From assembly GCA_000433535.1 (NCBI GenBank), contig FR892671.1, positions 1 to 20,251 of the forward strand: 20,251 nucleotides of DNA, in the 5' to 3' direction. Within the stretch, counting starts at the first letter, position 1; every line of letters begins with the position of its first letter. This document shows positions 1 to 7,239 of this stretch, piece by piece. Source of the DNA: Dorea sp. CAG:317. Its GTDB lineage: Bacteria > Bacillota > Clostridia > Lachnospirales > Lachnospiraceae. The position numbers and the translations under genes were made by a program. Under the pieces are notes generated by a model, which saw only the letters and a program-made list of their open reading frames with translations, made no database searches and was not told the origin of the DNA.

Positions 1-3
1 GAA

Positions 4-12
4 CCCTCCTTT
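4..12 (-). promoter_or_regulatory. Ribosome binding site for rplV (gene off left edge)
   Basis: The minus strand reads AAGGAGGG just after the rpsS stop and a few bases before the window edge. In the S10 operon order the next gene is rplV (L22), so this is most likely its Shine-Dalgarno site. The gene itself is not visible. Confidence 0.6.
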
Positions 13-22
13 CACAATGTAA

Positions 23-304
23 TTATCTAACTTTTGATTTCTTTTCGTCTTTTCCGTGTCCTCTATATGTTCTTGTAGCAACGAACTCACCGAGTTTGTG
101 TCCTACCATATCCTCTGTTACATATACAGGTACGTGTTTTCTTCCGTCATGTACGGCGATTGTATGTCCAACCATGCTTGGGAAGATTGTAGAACGACGG
201 GACCAAGTCTTGATTACAGACTTTTCTCCAGCTGCGTTCATAGCATCGATCTTCTTAAGCAGGCTTGCGTCTGCGAATGGTCCTTTTTTAATTGAACGTG
301 CCAT
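23..304 (-). CDS. rpsS: 30S ribosomal protein S19
   Basis: The product is 93 residues, the usual bacterial S19 length, and starts with the family signature MARSIKKGPF. The core has the expected IKTWSRRSTIFPSMVGHTI stretch and then GHKLGEF near residues 68-74. S19 pairs with S13 in the head of the 30S subunit near the A and P sites. A strong AAGGAGGT site (minus strand, 313-320) sits 8 bases before the ATG and fixes the start. It follows rplB by 18 bases and precedes rplV, as in the standard S10 operon. Nothing unusual is seen. Confidence 0.98.
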   Translation of the reverse strand: MARSIKKGPFADASLLKKIDAMNAAGEKSVIKTWSRRSTIFPSMVGHTIAVHDGRKHVPVYVTEDMVGHKLGEFVATRTYRGHGKDEKKSKVR

Positions 305-322
305 AGGTTCTAACCTCCTTAA

Positions 323-1165
323 TTATTTGATTGCTTTACCATCTCTTCTTCTTACGATCAGTTTGTTAGAAGATTTATTTTTCTTTCTTGTCTTAAGACC
401 AAGTGCTGGTTTACCCCAAGGTGTTGACGGACCCGGACGACCGATTCCTGTCTTACCTTCACCACCACCATGCGGATGGTCATTCGGGTTCATAACAGAA
501 CCACGAACTGTTGGTCTGAATCCCATGTGACGCTTACGTCCAGCTTTACCTACGTTGATCAGGCTGTGATCACCGTTTCCAACTACTCCAACAGAAGCTC
601 TGCAAATGATCGGAACCATTCTCATCTCTCCTGATGGAAGACGAAGTGTTGCATATTTTCCTTCTTTAGCCATTAACTGAGCACTGTTTCCTGCTGAACG
701 AACAAGCTGTCCGCCTTTTCCAGGATAAAGCTCGATATTGTGAATCTGAGTACCAACCGGGATTTCAGACAGTGGCAGGCAGTTTCCTACTCTTACTTCT
801 GCTTCCGGTCCGTTCATAACCTTCATTCCATCCTTTAATCCTTCCGGTGCAAGGATGTAAGCTTTCTCACCGTCTTCGTAACAGATCAATGCGATGTTTG
901 CTGTTCTGTTCGGATCATATTCGATACCAACAACTGTAGCAGCGATTCCATCTTTATTTCTCTTGAAGTCGATAATTCTATATTTCTTCTTAGCTCCGCC
1001 TCCGCGGTGTCTAACTGTGATTTTTCCCTGATTGTTACGTCCTGCCTGTCTGCTCTTTGGAGCTAACAGAGACTTCTCTGGTGTTGTCTTAGTGATTTCT
1101 GCGAAATCAGAACCAGTCATCTGTCTTCTGGAAGGCGTATATGGGCGGTATGTTTTAATTCCCAT
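323..1165 (-). CDS. rplB: 50S ribosomal protein L2
   Basis: The product is 280 residues, within the normal L2 range. It begins MGIKTYRPYTPSRR and carries the C-terminal PHGGGEGKTGIGRPGPSTPW segment (about residues 231-250), which holds the conserved histidine region implicated in the peptidyl transferase centre. L2 is a primary 23S rRNA-binding protein needed for subunit association. AAAGGAGAA precedes the ATG. The gene follows rplW after a 60-base gap that holds only a weak ACGG/CCGT dyad. The frame is intact. Confidence 0.98.
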   Translation of the reverse strand: MGIKTYRPYTPSRRQMTGSDFAEITKTTPEKSLLAPKSRQAGRNNQGKITVRHRGGGAKKKYRIIDFKRNKDGIAATVVGIEYDPNRTANIALICYEDGEKAYILAPEGLKDGMKVMNGPEAEVRVGNCLPLSEIPVGTQIHNIELYPGKGGQLVRSAGNSAQLMAKEGKYATLRLPSGEMRMVPIICRASVGVVGNGDHSLINVGKAGRKRHMGFRPTVRGSVMNPNDHPHGGGEGKTGIGRPGPSTPWGKPALGLKTRKKNKSSNKLIVRRRDGKAIK

Positions 1166-1225
1166 GATTGTTCTCCTTTCAAATGTTTATTATCACGGTT
1201 TCTGTCCGTATGATTTGCGCTTATC

Positions 1226-1531
1226 TTATAATCCCTCGAAGATCTCGATATCAGCGCTGTCTGCTGTAAGTTTTACTACAGCTTTCTTAGTACCAGCAGT
1301 TTTGCCAAACTTGAATGTTCCACGAACTCTTTTTTTCTTTCCTTCGCAGTTCATTGTGTTTACGCTTGCAACTTTTGTTCCTTCGAACATTTTCTCAACT
1401 GCTTCTTTTACCTGAGTCTTTGTAGCTTCCGGATGTACTAAAAATGTGTATTTTTTCTCTCCCATCAGCTCCATGCTCTTCTCTGTTACAACAGGTTTAA
1501 GGATTACATCATAATACTGAATGTTTGCCAT
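1226..1531 (-). CDS. rplW: 50S ribosomal protein L23
   Basis: The product is 101 residues and begins MANIQYYDVILKPVVTEKSM, matching the L23 signature VI..PV.TEKS. The central region around residues 60-75 (NCEGKKKRVRGTFKFGKT) is the usual basic extended loop. L23 sits at the exit of the peptide tunnel and docks trigger factor and the signal recognition particle. The ATG overlaps the rplD stop by one base (TAATG), which implies translational coupling. A GGAGGT site for this gene lies inside the last codons of rplD. Confidence 0.97.
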   Translation of the reverse strand: MANIQYYDVILKPVVTEKSMELMGEKKYTFLVHPEATKTQVKEAVEKMFEGTKVASVNTMNCEGKKKRVRGTFKFGKTAGTKKAVVKLTADSADIEIFEGL

Positions 1532-2145
1532 TATGCGTACACCTCCTCGATATTGCGAACAGCGTCTTTTGTTGCGATCACTGTGTTGTATTTCAGAATG
1601 TCATACACATTGATTGTGTTAACTTTTGCTGTCTTAACATCTGCGATGTTTTTAGCAGAGATTGTTGCATTCTCATCCTCTAACACTACTAATGCTTTTT
1701 TAACATCTAAATTCTTTAACATGTTAGCAAAGTTCTTTGTTTTGATCTCATCGAATTTGATCTCATCAACAACGATGAACTTCTTCTCTTCTACCTTTGC
1801 TGTAAGAACTGATTTAAGAGCAGCTCTTTTCTCTTTCTTATTCATCTTGAATGAATAATCTCTCGGTACTGGTGCGAATACTACTCCGCCGCCTGTCCAC
1901 TGTGGAGCTCTTGTAGAACCCTGTCTTGCATGACCAGTTCCTTTCTGTCTCCATGGTTTTCTTCCGCCACCGGAAACTTCAGAACGTGTTTTTGCCTTCT
2001 GTGTTCCCTGACGATTATTTGCAAGCTGGTTTACAACTGCCATGTGTACAAGGTGCTCATTTACTTCAACACCGAATACAGCATCATTTAAGTCGATTGT
2101 TCCAACTTCGTTACCTTCGATATTGTAAACAGATACGTTTGCCAT
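1531..2145 (-). CDS. rplD: 50S ribosomal protein L4
   Basis: The product is 204 residues, typical of Gram-positive L4. It has the tunnel-lining basic loop at about residues 45-80, including the RSEVSGGGRKPWRQKGTGHA stretch, followed by ARQGSTRAPQW. The C-terminal half carries the KALVVLEDEN strand. L4 lines the exit tunnel with L22. In enterobacteria it also represses the S10 operon through the mRNA leader; whether that happens here is unknown. GGAAGGAGGA precedes the ATG. It follows rplC by 29 bases and overlaps rplW by one base. Confidence 0.98.
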   Translation of the reverse strand: MANVSVYNIEGNEVGTIDLNDAVFGVEVNEHLVHMAVVNQLANNRQGTQKAKTRSEVSGGGRKPWRQKGTGHARQGSTRAPQWTGGGVVFAPVPRDYSFKMNKKEKRAALKSVLTAKVEEKKFIVVDEIKFDEIKTKNFANMLKNLDVKKALVVLEDENATISAKNIADVKTAKVNTINVYDILKYNTVIATKDAVRNIEEVYA

Positions 2146-2174
2146 CTTTAATGTCCTCCTTCCTTCACCAAATC

Positions 2175-2855
2175 CTAGTTAGCTTTAACAGCTTCTTTAA
2201 TTGTCACTAAAGATTTCTTTGGTCCCGGTACAGAACCTTTAACCAGAAGAAGATTGTTTTCTGCATCTACGCGTACAACTTCAAGATTCTGGATTGTAAT
2301 CTTCTTGCTTCCCATGTGACCTGGCATCTTCTTTCCTTTGAATACTTTACTCGGATCAGATGCAGCTCCATTGGAACCTGCGTGACGGTGGAATTTGGAA
2401 CCGTGTGTCATAGGTCCTCTGTGCTGATTATGTCTCTTAATCGCGCCCTGGAAACCTTTACCTTTGGAAATTGCAGTAGCGTCAATTTTGTCGCCTGCTT
2501 CAAAGATATCAACTTTGATCTCCTGTGCAAGTTCATACTCGCCTGCGTTCTCAAGTTTAAATTCTCTTACAAATCTCTTTCCGGAAACTCCAGCTTTTGC
2601 AAAGTGTCCCTGCTCAGCCTTTGTCACACCGTGACGGTGAACAATTTCTTTCTTTCCGGATTTGTCTTTGTTGACAATCTTGTCTTTCTTATCCATGAAG
2701 CCAACCTGAACTGCTTCGTAACCATCGTTCTCAACTGTTTTGATCTGTGTTACTACACAAGGACCAGCCTGAAGAACCGTTACCGGTGTCAGTGTTCCGT
2801 CTTCATTGAAGATCTGTGTCATTCCGACTTTTGTAGCTAAAATAGCTTTCTTCAT
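2175..2855 (-). CDS. rplC: 50S ribosomal protein L3
   Basis: The product is 226 residues. It starts MKKAILATKVGMTQIFNEDG, the L3 signature, and contains GKGFQGAIKRHNQHRGPMTH (about residues 132-151) and the HAGSNGAASDPSKVFKGKKM stretch that reaches towards the peptidyl transferase centre. L3 is an early-assembly 23S rRNA-binding protein. CAGGAGGTAATTATA places the start. It lies 67 bases after rpsJ across a short intergenic region with two hairpins. Confidence 0.98.
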   Translation of the reverse strand: MKKAILATKVGMTQIFNEDGTLTPVTVLQAGPCVVTQIKTVENDGYEAVQVGFMDKKDKIVNKDKSGKKEIVHRHGVTKAEQGHFAKAGVSGKRFVREFKLENAGEYELAQEIKVDIFEAGDKIDATAISKGKGFQGAIKRHNQHRGPMTHGSKFHRHAGSNGAASDPSKVFKGKKMPGHMGSKKITIQNLEVVRVDAENNLLLVKGSVPGPKKSLVTIKEAVKAN

Positions 2856-2878
2856 TATAATTACCTCCTGTGATTTAC

Positions 2879-2918
2879 AGCGGAACGCCGCTTAGACGTT
2901 CATCCTAAATTATAGGAT
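2879..2918 (-). repeat. Two small hairpins in the rpsJ-rplC intergenic region
   Basis: On the minus strand ATCCTA/TAGGAT (2913-2918 with 2902-2907) forms a 6-bp stem. It is followed by AGCGG/CCGCT (2888-2892 with 2879-2883), a 5-bp stem with a 4-base loop. An overlapping GAACG/CGTTC pairing could compete with the second stem. There is no U-tract, so this is not a terminator. It could affect rplC translation or mRNA processing. The structure is visible; the function is a guess. Confidence 0.4.
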
Positions 2919-2922
2919 CTGC

Positions 2923-3240
2923 TTATTTGTTTTTCATTTTGATATCAATGTACACACCAGCCGGCATCTCTAATCTAGATAATGCATCAACAGTTTTCTG
3001 TGTTGGTGTAATGATATCGATGAGTCTCTTATGAGTTCTCTGCTCGAACTGTTCTCTGGAATCTTTATATTTGTGAACAGCTCTAAGAATTGTAACAACT
3101 TCCTTCTTTGTTGGAAGTGGTACAGGACCGCTCACCTGTGATCCGTTCTTTTTAACAGTTTCGATGATTTTCTTTGCGGACGCATCTACTAACTGATGAT
3201 CGTACGCTTTCAGTGTGATTCTCATTACTTGACTTGCCAT
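2923..3240 (-). CDS. rpsJ: 30S ribosomal protein S10
   Basis: The product is 105 residues and has the S10 core: RITLKAYDHQLVDASAKKII, then SGPVPLPTKKEVVTILRAVH and the motif KDSREQFEQRTHKRLIDI. S10 is part of the 30S head and, in many bacteria, also a transcription antitermination factor with NusB. It is the first gene of the operon. Its start is fixed by AAGGAGG (3252-3258) with a rather long spacer of 11 bases ending in seven T residues. A structured leader of about 225 nt lies upstream. Confidence 0.98.
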   Translation of the reverse strand: MASQVMRITLKAYDHQLVDASAKKIIETVKKNGSQVSGPVPLPTKKEVVTILRAVHKYKDSREQFEQRTHKRLIDIITPTQKTVDALSRLEMPAGVYIDIKMKNK

Positions 3241-3468
3241 AAAAAAAGTCGCCTCCTTTTCGTACTTTTAACTTCAGTACGACAAGCGGTGACTGTACAC
3301 TCTCCCGTGTGTGTCGTGAGGTACTCACGGGTTCGTTATGAGTTTTATTACTCTACGATGTTGGTGATACAGTGACTTGTCGCCAGTTTCCTAACTTGAC
3401 ATTCGCTCCACGGAAAACCTACTATATATAAGTAGCAACCTCGCGCTTCATCGCTATCATGTCACAGC
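3241..3468 (-). promoter_or_regulatory. Structured 5' leader of the S10 operon
   Basis: On the minus strand the untranslated leader folds into a nested structure. A long-range stem pairs CGACAAG (3376-3382) with CTTGTCG (3280-3286) and, after an internal loop, ACTGTA (3368-3373) with TACAGT (3292-3297). Inside it CCCGTG (3326-3331) can pair with CACGGG (3304-3309), and GTGAG/CTCAC (3324-3328 with 3316-3320) forms an overlapping small hairpin. Another hairpin, CGTACT/AGTACG (3276-3281 with 3261-3266), sits just before the Shine-Dalgarno site. A CTACT/AGTAG hairpin lies near 3419-3435. The extent and organisation suggest autogenous control by a ribosomal protein, but the ligand cannot be told from sequence. 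No short coding frame with a good start was seen. Confidence 0.6.
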
Positions 3469-3474
3469 TTTTTT

Positions 3475-3503
3475 AGTATAAAGGAAGAAAGGGCTTTTTG
3501 CAA
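3475..3503 (-). promoter_or_regulatory. Promoter of the S10 operon
   Basis: On the minus strand TTGCAA (3498-3503) and TATACT (3475-3480) are separated by exactly 17 bases. The -10 matches the sigma-A consensus at 5 of 6 positions and the -35 at 4 of 6. Transcription would start near 3468 and run through the structured leader. The -35 hexamer lies in the loop and 3' arm of the terminator hairpin of the upstream transporter unit. Confidence 0.6.
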
Positions 3504-3511
3504 GCCCTTTC
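3481..3511 (-). terminator. Intrinsic terminator after the transporter-metS unit
   Basis: GAAAGGGCTT (3502-3511 on the minus strand) pairs with AAGCCCTTTC (3487-3496), giving a 10-bp stem with a 5-base loop. The tail TTCCTTTA on the minus strand is moderately U-rich. It lies about 40 bases after the metS stop. A second, AT-only dyad, TTGTATT/AATACAA, precedes it at about 3521-3540. Confidence 0.65.
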
Positions 3512-3549
3512 TCAAGAATATTGTATTTTTTTTAATACAATCCATTCCA

Positions 3550-3666
3550 TTATTTATTGGAGGAATTTCCTTTTTCCTTTTTAAATACTTTTACCATAAA
3601 GTAGGTAAATCCACCAACATATCCCACGAGGGTGATTACCATCATAATAATTGCATCCGTCGTCAT
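3550..3666 (-). CDS. metS: MetS-type small subunit of an NSS transporter
   Basis: This is a 38-residue minus-strand frame, too short for ordinary gene calling. It begins MTTDAIIMMVITLVGYVGGF, is one membrane helix (about residues 4-27) and ends in a positively charged tail, KVFKKEKGNSSNK. Short single-helix proteins of this form are known as MetS, the small partner of the MetP-type methionine/alanine transporter in the neurotransmitter:sodium symporter family. It starts 23 bases after the large-subunit stop, with AAGAAGG as a ribosome binding site. The length, composition and position match the family; the transported substrate is not established. Confidence 0.8.
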   Translation of the reverse strand: MTTDAIIMMVITLVGYVGGFTYFMVKVFKKEKGNSSNK

Positions 3667-3689
3667 AATACATTACCTTCTTTCTATTC

Positions 3690-5180
3690 TCATTGACAGT
3701 TCTCGTCCTTTGTGATCGGTCCCTTTCCTGTCTTTCTATTAAAGAATTTCGTAAGACCAAGACCGACAGCGATAACAACCACAAACTGTAAGATAATCGT
3801 TCCTGTATTGTCCTGTATGATAAATGGATTGAGCCATGTATCAGGGAACCACTCCTTTGTCTGGATGAGCCAGTAGATAACCATAACAGCAACGATTACC
3901 GGCATGATATACATACATACATTAAAGTAAGCTTTCGGGAAATGCATGCCTGCACCTTCCGCATTAACTTCTTCATTTCTGAGTTTCTCAACACCGTACT
4001 TGATTGCAACAAGAGCGATCAAAGCTCCGCTGACGAGAAGTCCTACGCCCCATACCCAGTCCTGATTGTCGATATTGTTCAATGACCAGGCCGAGAAGCA
4101 TCCTACCAAGAATCCGGCAAGACAAACATATACAACCGCTTTCTTGCGGACAATTCCCAAGTCAACAAGTACTTTTACACCAACCTCTATCATAGAGAAC
4201 AAAGATGTGATAGCGGCGATTGCAAGTACAGCAAAGAAGATAAACGAAATCATTCTTCCACCCGGAATCGTTGAGAATAGCTGGTAAATATAAATAAACG
4301 TAATTCCGAAGTTACCCTGTCCAAGCGCCTCATTTGCAGCTTCCGGTGTAGCAGACAGAGCACAGATTGCCGGAATAACAACGAGCGCAGATAAAATCGC
4401 TCCAAGGTTGTCTCCAAGACCCATGATCATACAGCTTGTCGGAATATCTTCGTCTTTCTTCACGTAGTTCGCATATGTAATAATGAAGCCCCAGCCTGCA
4501 CCTGTTGACCATGCAGCCTGAATGAATGCCTGAATCCATGTATTCGGACTAAAAAGGTATTCGCTCTTAATTGTAAAGAGATATTGAAGTCCCTGATTTG
4601 CTCCCGGTAATGTAACCGCATAAATTGCCAATGCCAAAAGGATAAGGAACAATAACGGAATAGCAACCTTACAGAATTTCTCGATACCGTCCGCAACTCC
4701 TTTATATACAATGAAACAAGCTGCCGCAAAACCAATCGCATGGAAAATAATAACCTGTGCCGGAGAGTCTGTAAATGCTGTCCACATAGCCGATGTTGTC
4801 TCTGTCGACATATTCGATTGGAAAGAAGTTAATGAATTGACCGCATACTTCATACAATATCCCTGCAGTACGCAATAATAACTCATAAGAAAGAAACACA
4901 CTGCTGCAACGAAAAATCCCATCCATGTATATTTCTTTCCGCCCATATCCCGGAACGCTCCCACTGTTCCGAGTCTTGTTTTCTTACCAATTGCCATCTC
5001 CGCCGAAAGAAGCGGAACTGCGAAAATCAACATCGCAATTGTCCACGCTAAAATAAATGCTCCTCCACCATTTGCCGCACAAATTCGCGGGAAACGCCAG
5101 ACATTACCGGTACCGATGCACATGCCCAGCGCAGCCGCAATATAACCTATTGTGCTAAAACTTTGTTGCTTCTGCTCCAT
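3690..5180 (-). CDS. Sodium-dependent transporter, NSS (SNF) family
   Basis: The product is a 496-residue polytopic membrane protein. After the chosen ATG, the first helix holds the NSS signature in the form GMCIGTGNVWRFPRI, followed by ANGGGAFILAW, which corresponds to the unwound substrate- and sodium-binding part of TM1 in LeuT-fold members. About 11-12 hydrophobic segments follow. Family members import amino acids with sodium. The adjacent metS suggests a MetPS-like methionine or alanine transporter; this is inference from context. The open frame extends 16 codons upstream, but GGGGGCT lies 6 bases before the ATG at 5180 and the family signature begins shortly after it, so this start is preferred. 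Confidence 0.9.
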   Translation of the reverse strand: MEQKQQSFSTIGYIAAALGMCIGTGNVWRFPRICAANGGGAFILAWTIAMLIFAVPLLSAEMAIGKKTRLGTVGAFRDMGGKKYTWMGFFVAAVCFFLMSYYCVLQGYCMKYAVNSLTSFQSNMSTETTSAMWTAFTDSPAQVIIFHAIGFAAACFIVYKGVADGIEKFCKVAIPLLFLILLALAIYAVTLPGANQGLQYLFTIKSEYLFSPNTWIQAFIQAAWSTGAGWGFIITYANYVKKDEDIPTSCMIMGLGDNLGAILSALVVIPAICALSATPEAANEALGQGNFGITFIYIYQLFSTIPGGRMISFIFFAVLAIAAITSLFSMIEVGVKVLVDLGIVRKKAVVYVCLAGFLVGCFSAWSLNNIDNQDWVWGVGLLVSGALIALVAIKYGVEKLRNEEVNAEGAGMHFPKAYFNVCMYIMPVIVAVMVIYWLIQTKEWFPDTWLNPFIIQDNTGTIILQFVVVIAVGLGLTKFFNRKTGKGPITKDENCQ

Positions 5181-5248
5181 AAAATAGCCCCCATTCTTGA
5201 TAAATATAAAACGGATAAAACAAATCAATTTTTATTTCCATTTTCTTC

Positions 5249-5277
5249 ATTATACCCCTTGCACTCTATAAGGTCAA
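5249..5277 (-). promoter_or_regulatory. Promoter of the NSS transporter-metS unit
   Basis: The minus strand carries TTGACC (5272-5277) and TATAAT (5249-5254) with a 17-base spacer, matching the sigma-A consensus at 11 of 12 positions. The transcript would have a leader of about 60 bases before the ATG at 5180, with no obvious structure. Confidence 0.8.
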
Positions 5278-5356
5278 TGAAAACATCATTTTTTCTTATA
5301 CCGGTATTACATTTTTTAATTTTCTGTCGATTTAATGTAGATGAAATCATTTGTAC

Positions 5357-5396
5357 AAAAAAAGATTTTCACAAGAAACATTTCTCGCAAAAATCT
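5357..5396 (-). terminator. Intrinsic terminator after the YczE-like gene
   Basis: On the minus strand AGATTTT (5390-5396) pairs with AAAATCT (5363-5369). An inner CGAGAA/TTCTTG helix with one wobble gives a long, nearly continuous hairpin, followed by a run of seven T residues (5357-5363). It begins about 10 bases after the gene's stop codon. Confidence 0.8.
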
Positions 5397-5405
5397 CTTT
5401 CACTG

Positions 5406-6056
5406 TCATTTCATCTTTTTAATCTTCTCTATAAATGGAGCAAAAATTTTCATGCTCAGTTTTTCCAACGGTCCCAACATCAGCATCCCGATGATCGTTC
5501 CTTCTCTCACTTTAATCGACACCCCGCCGGATACAGACAGTATGAGAGATACGATAATACACAGCGCATCTAAGGATATCCTTACTTTTGCATAATCAAT
5601 CTCATATTTTCCGCTGATGACAATGCACATCGCCTCGCTTGGGATGGTCACCAGATTCAGCAGAAGAAGCGGTCCTAAGAACAATCCCAGCCCTATATAA
5701 GCCAGAATGACAAATAAAAGCTTCATCCCGTAACTGTGAAGTTCAAATGTAAGCATATCATAATAGAAGAAATTCAAAAACATTCCGAACACAACCACAT
5801 ATGGTATCTGAAATATCTTCCTCACCTGAAATTCCCTGCGCTGTATGGCAAGCTGAACAAGAACACACAAAATATGTAAGATCATACTAAGCGTTCCAAC
5901 CTTCAGCCCACAGATTTCATACACATTAAGCCCCACAGCGTCCCAGCAGGCACACACTCCAATATTCGCTTTTAATGCCAACGTCTGAGAAAACGCTGTA
6001 CCACAGGTCAAAAACAGCAGCAGCAAGATCTGGAAAGCTGCATTCTTCTTCGTCAT
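5406..6056 (-). CDS. YczE/YitT-like integral membrane protein (DUF6198 type)
   Basis: This 216-residue, very hydrophobic protein has about five or six membrane helices: near residues 6-26, 52-71, 83-101, 108-138 and 158-178. It ends in a basic tail, EKIKKMK. The order and features such as GTAFSQTLALKANIGVCACWD and the GGVSIKVREGTIIGMLMLGP segment near the end fit the YczE/YyaS/YitT group of membrane proteins. Their function is generally unknown, and YczE itself was named only for its effect on lipopeptide production in Bacillus. A GAGGGGGAT ribosome binding site precedes the ATG. It is divergent from the LysR-type regulator across 199 bases and ends at a good terminator, so it is monocistronic. 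The LysR protein may control it; this is inferred only from gene arrangement. Confidence 0.75.
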   Translation of the reverse strand: MTKKNAAFQILLLLFLTCGTAFSQTLALKANIGVCACWDAVGLNVYEICGLKVGTLSMILHILCVLVQLAIQRREFQVRKIFQIPYVVVFGMFLNFFYYDMLTFELHSYGMKLLFVILAYIGLGLFLGPLLLLNLVTIPSEAMCIVISGKYEIDYAKVRISLDALCIIVSLILSVSGGVSIKVREGTIIGMLMLGPLEKLSMKIFAPFIEKIKKMK

Positions 6057-6149
6057 CAGGCTTATCCCCCTCTTTCCTTATCACTATAATGATTATACAC
6101 ATTTTCGACAGGCGGGGAAAGTTTTTCTTCATTTTTCCTTATTTTTCTC

Positions 6150-6228
6150 TTGTGCTCGAAGAAATTTTGTTTTAGTATTAGGATTACAAATACCAAGTAT
6201 TACAATTACATATACATGTATGCATGTA
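6150..6228 (+). promoter_or_regulatory. Candidate LysR promoter and operator region
   Basis: A weak plus-strand promoter may be TTGTGC (6150-6155), 17 bases, TAGTAT (6173-6178). Overlapping its -10 is the dyad GTATT-N9-AATAC (6175-6193), which contains a T-N11-A pattern typical of LysR-family boxes. Further downstream is the perfect palindrome ATACATGTAT (6212-6221), which overlaps the inverted repeat TACATG-N4-CATGTA (6213-6228). On the minus strand, TATAAT at 6092-6097 may be the -10 of the YczE-like gene, without a clear -35. The dyads are visible; binding by the neighbouring regulator is inference. Confidence 0.35.
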
Positions 6229-6255
6229 TTCAAAGAAGTTGAAGGAGTTGATCAT

Positions 6256-7134
6256 ATGGACATCAAAAGATGGCGGGTCATGCTTGCAGTGGACGACTAC
6301 GGAAGCTTTACAAGAGCAGGCGAAGAACTCGGCTACACCCAGTCTGGAATTACGCAGATGATGAAGGCATTAGAAAAAGACGTAGGGTTTTCCTTATTTA
6401 TAAAGGACAATCACGGAATGTCCCTGACAGCAGATGCCAAAGCGTTAATTCCTGCAATTCGTTCCTTATTAAATGCGGACGAGGTGATCCGTCAGGAAAT
6501 CGCCTCTTTAAAAGGCGCTCAGGTGGGCACTATTAAGATAGGAACATACTTAAGCTGTTCTATTCATTGGATTCCGAAGATTATCCGTGAATTTAAAGAA
6601 AAGCACCCCGACATACACTTTAAAATCGTAGAAGGCGTAGAAGGCGAACTGGCAGACTGGATTCAGGAACGTCGGGTAGACATCGGATTCATCAGTTACC
6701 AAAAGGGACATAACTATCAGTTCCTTCCGGTCATGGATGACGAGTTATTCGCAGTTCTTCCGACAGACCACCCGCTTACCGCCTATGACGAAATACCAAT
6801 GGAGGCATTCGAGGGCGTCCCTTTCATCATCACGGAATATTCTCCGGGAAGCGATGTACATCGGGCATTGAAACAATACAAGATCAATCCCGACATACGT
6901 TATGTCACTGTCAACGAGTTCTCCTCCCTCTCTATGGTAGAGCACAAGCTTGGAACCACCATACTTCCGGGGCTGCTGCTTCGCGGGCAGGTCGGTGATT
7001 TCGTTGTACGCCCGTTAAAGCCGAGAGCATACCGGAACTTAGGCCTTGCATATTCTTCCAAAGACGAATTATCTCCGGCTTCGAAGATATTTCTTGAATA
7101 TGCGAAAGATTTTCTGTTAGATGACGAGATATAA
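6256..7134 (+). CDS. LysR-family transcriptional regulator
   Basis: The product is 292 residues, the usual LysR length. Residues 1-60 form the winged helix-turn-helix domain (FTRAGEELGYTQSGITQMMK, then LEKDVGFSLF), and residues 90-290 form the periplasmic-binding-protein-like effector domain starting at TIKIGTYLSC. The ligand is unknown. The open frame begins 12 codons earlier, but GAAGGAG sits 8 bases before the ATG at 6256 and the DNA-binding domain starts directly after it. It is divergent from the YczE-like membrane gene and lies upstream of two TauE-type permeases on the same strand, so either could be its target. Those permeases have their own strong promoters, and no separate terminator for lysR is seen before the hairpin at 7240-7278. 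Confidence 0.92.
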   Translation: MDIKRWRVMLAVDDYGSFTRAGEELGYTQSGITQMMKALEKDVGFSLFIKDNHGMSLTADAKALIPAIRSLLNADEVIRQEIASLKGAQVGTIKIGTYLSCSIHWIPKIIREFKEKHPDIHFKIVEGVEGELADWIQERRVDIGFISYQKGHNYQFLPVMDDELFAVLPTDHPLTAYDEIPMEAFEGVPFIITEYSPGSDVHRALKQYKINPDIRYVTVNEFSSLSMVEHKLGTTILPGLLLRGQVGDFVVRPLKPRAYRNLGLAYSSKDELSPASKIFLEYAKDFLLDDEI

Positions 7135-7196
7135 TAATTATTATATTTTAGTATAAGTTTTTGTAATGGATATCATTAGAAAACGTGATATTTGTC

Positions 7197-7225
7197 TTGA
7201 CATTCTTTTCACAAGGATTTATAAT
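7197..7225 (+). promoter_or_regulatory. Perfect-consensus sigma-A promoter upstream of first TauE gene
   Basis: TTGACA (7197-7202), a 17-base spacer and TATAAT (7220-7225) match the consensus at all 12 positions. Transcription would start near 7232. An intrinsic terminator begins about 8 bases later and the coding region about 123 bases later. Confidence 0.85.
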
Positions 7226-7239
7226 GTAAGAAGAGGTTT

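Noticed and set aside
96..530. Open frames opposite the ribosomal protein genes, including this one and others at 1032-1415 and 2316-2840
   Set aside because: They are antisense to certain, highly conserved genes, have no recognisable domains and lack convincing ribosome binding sites.
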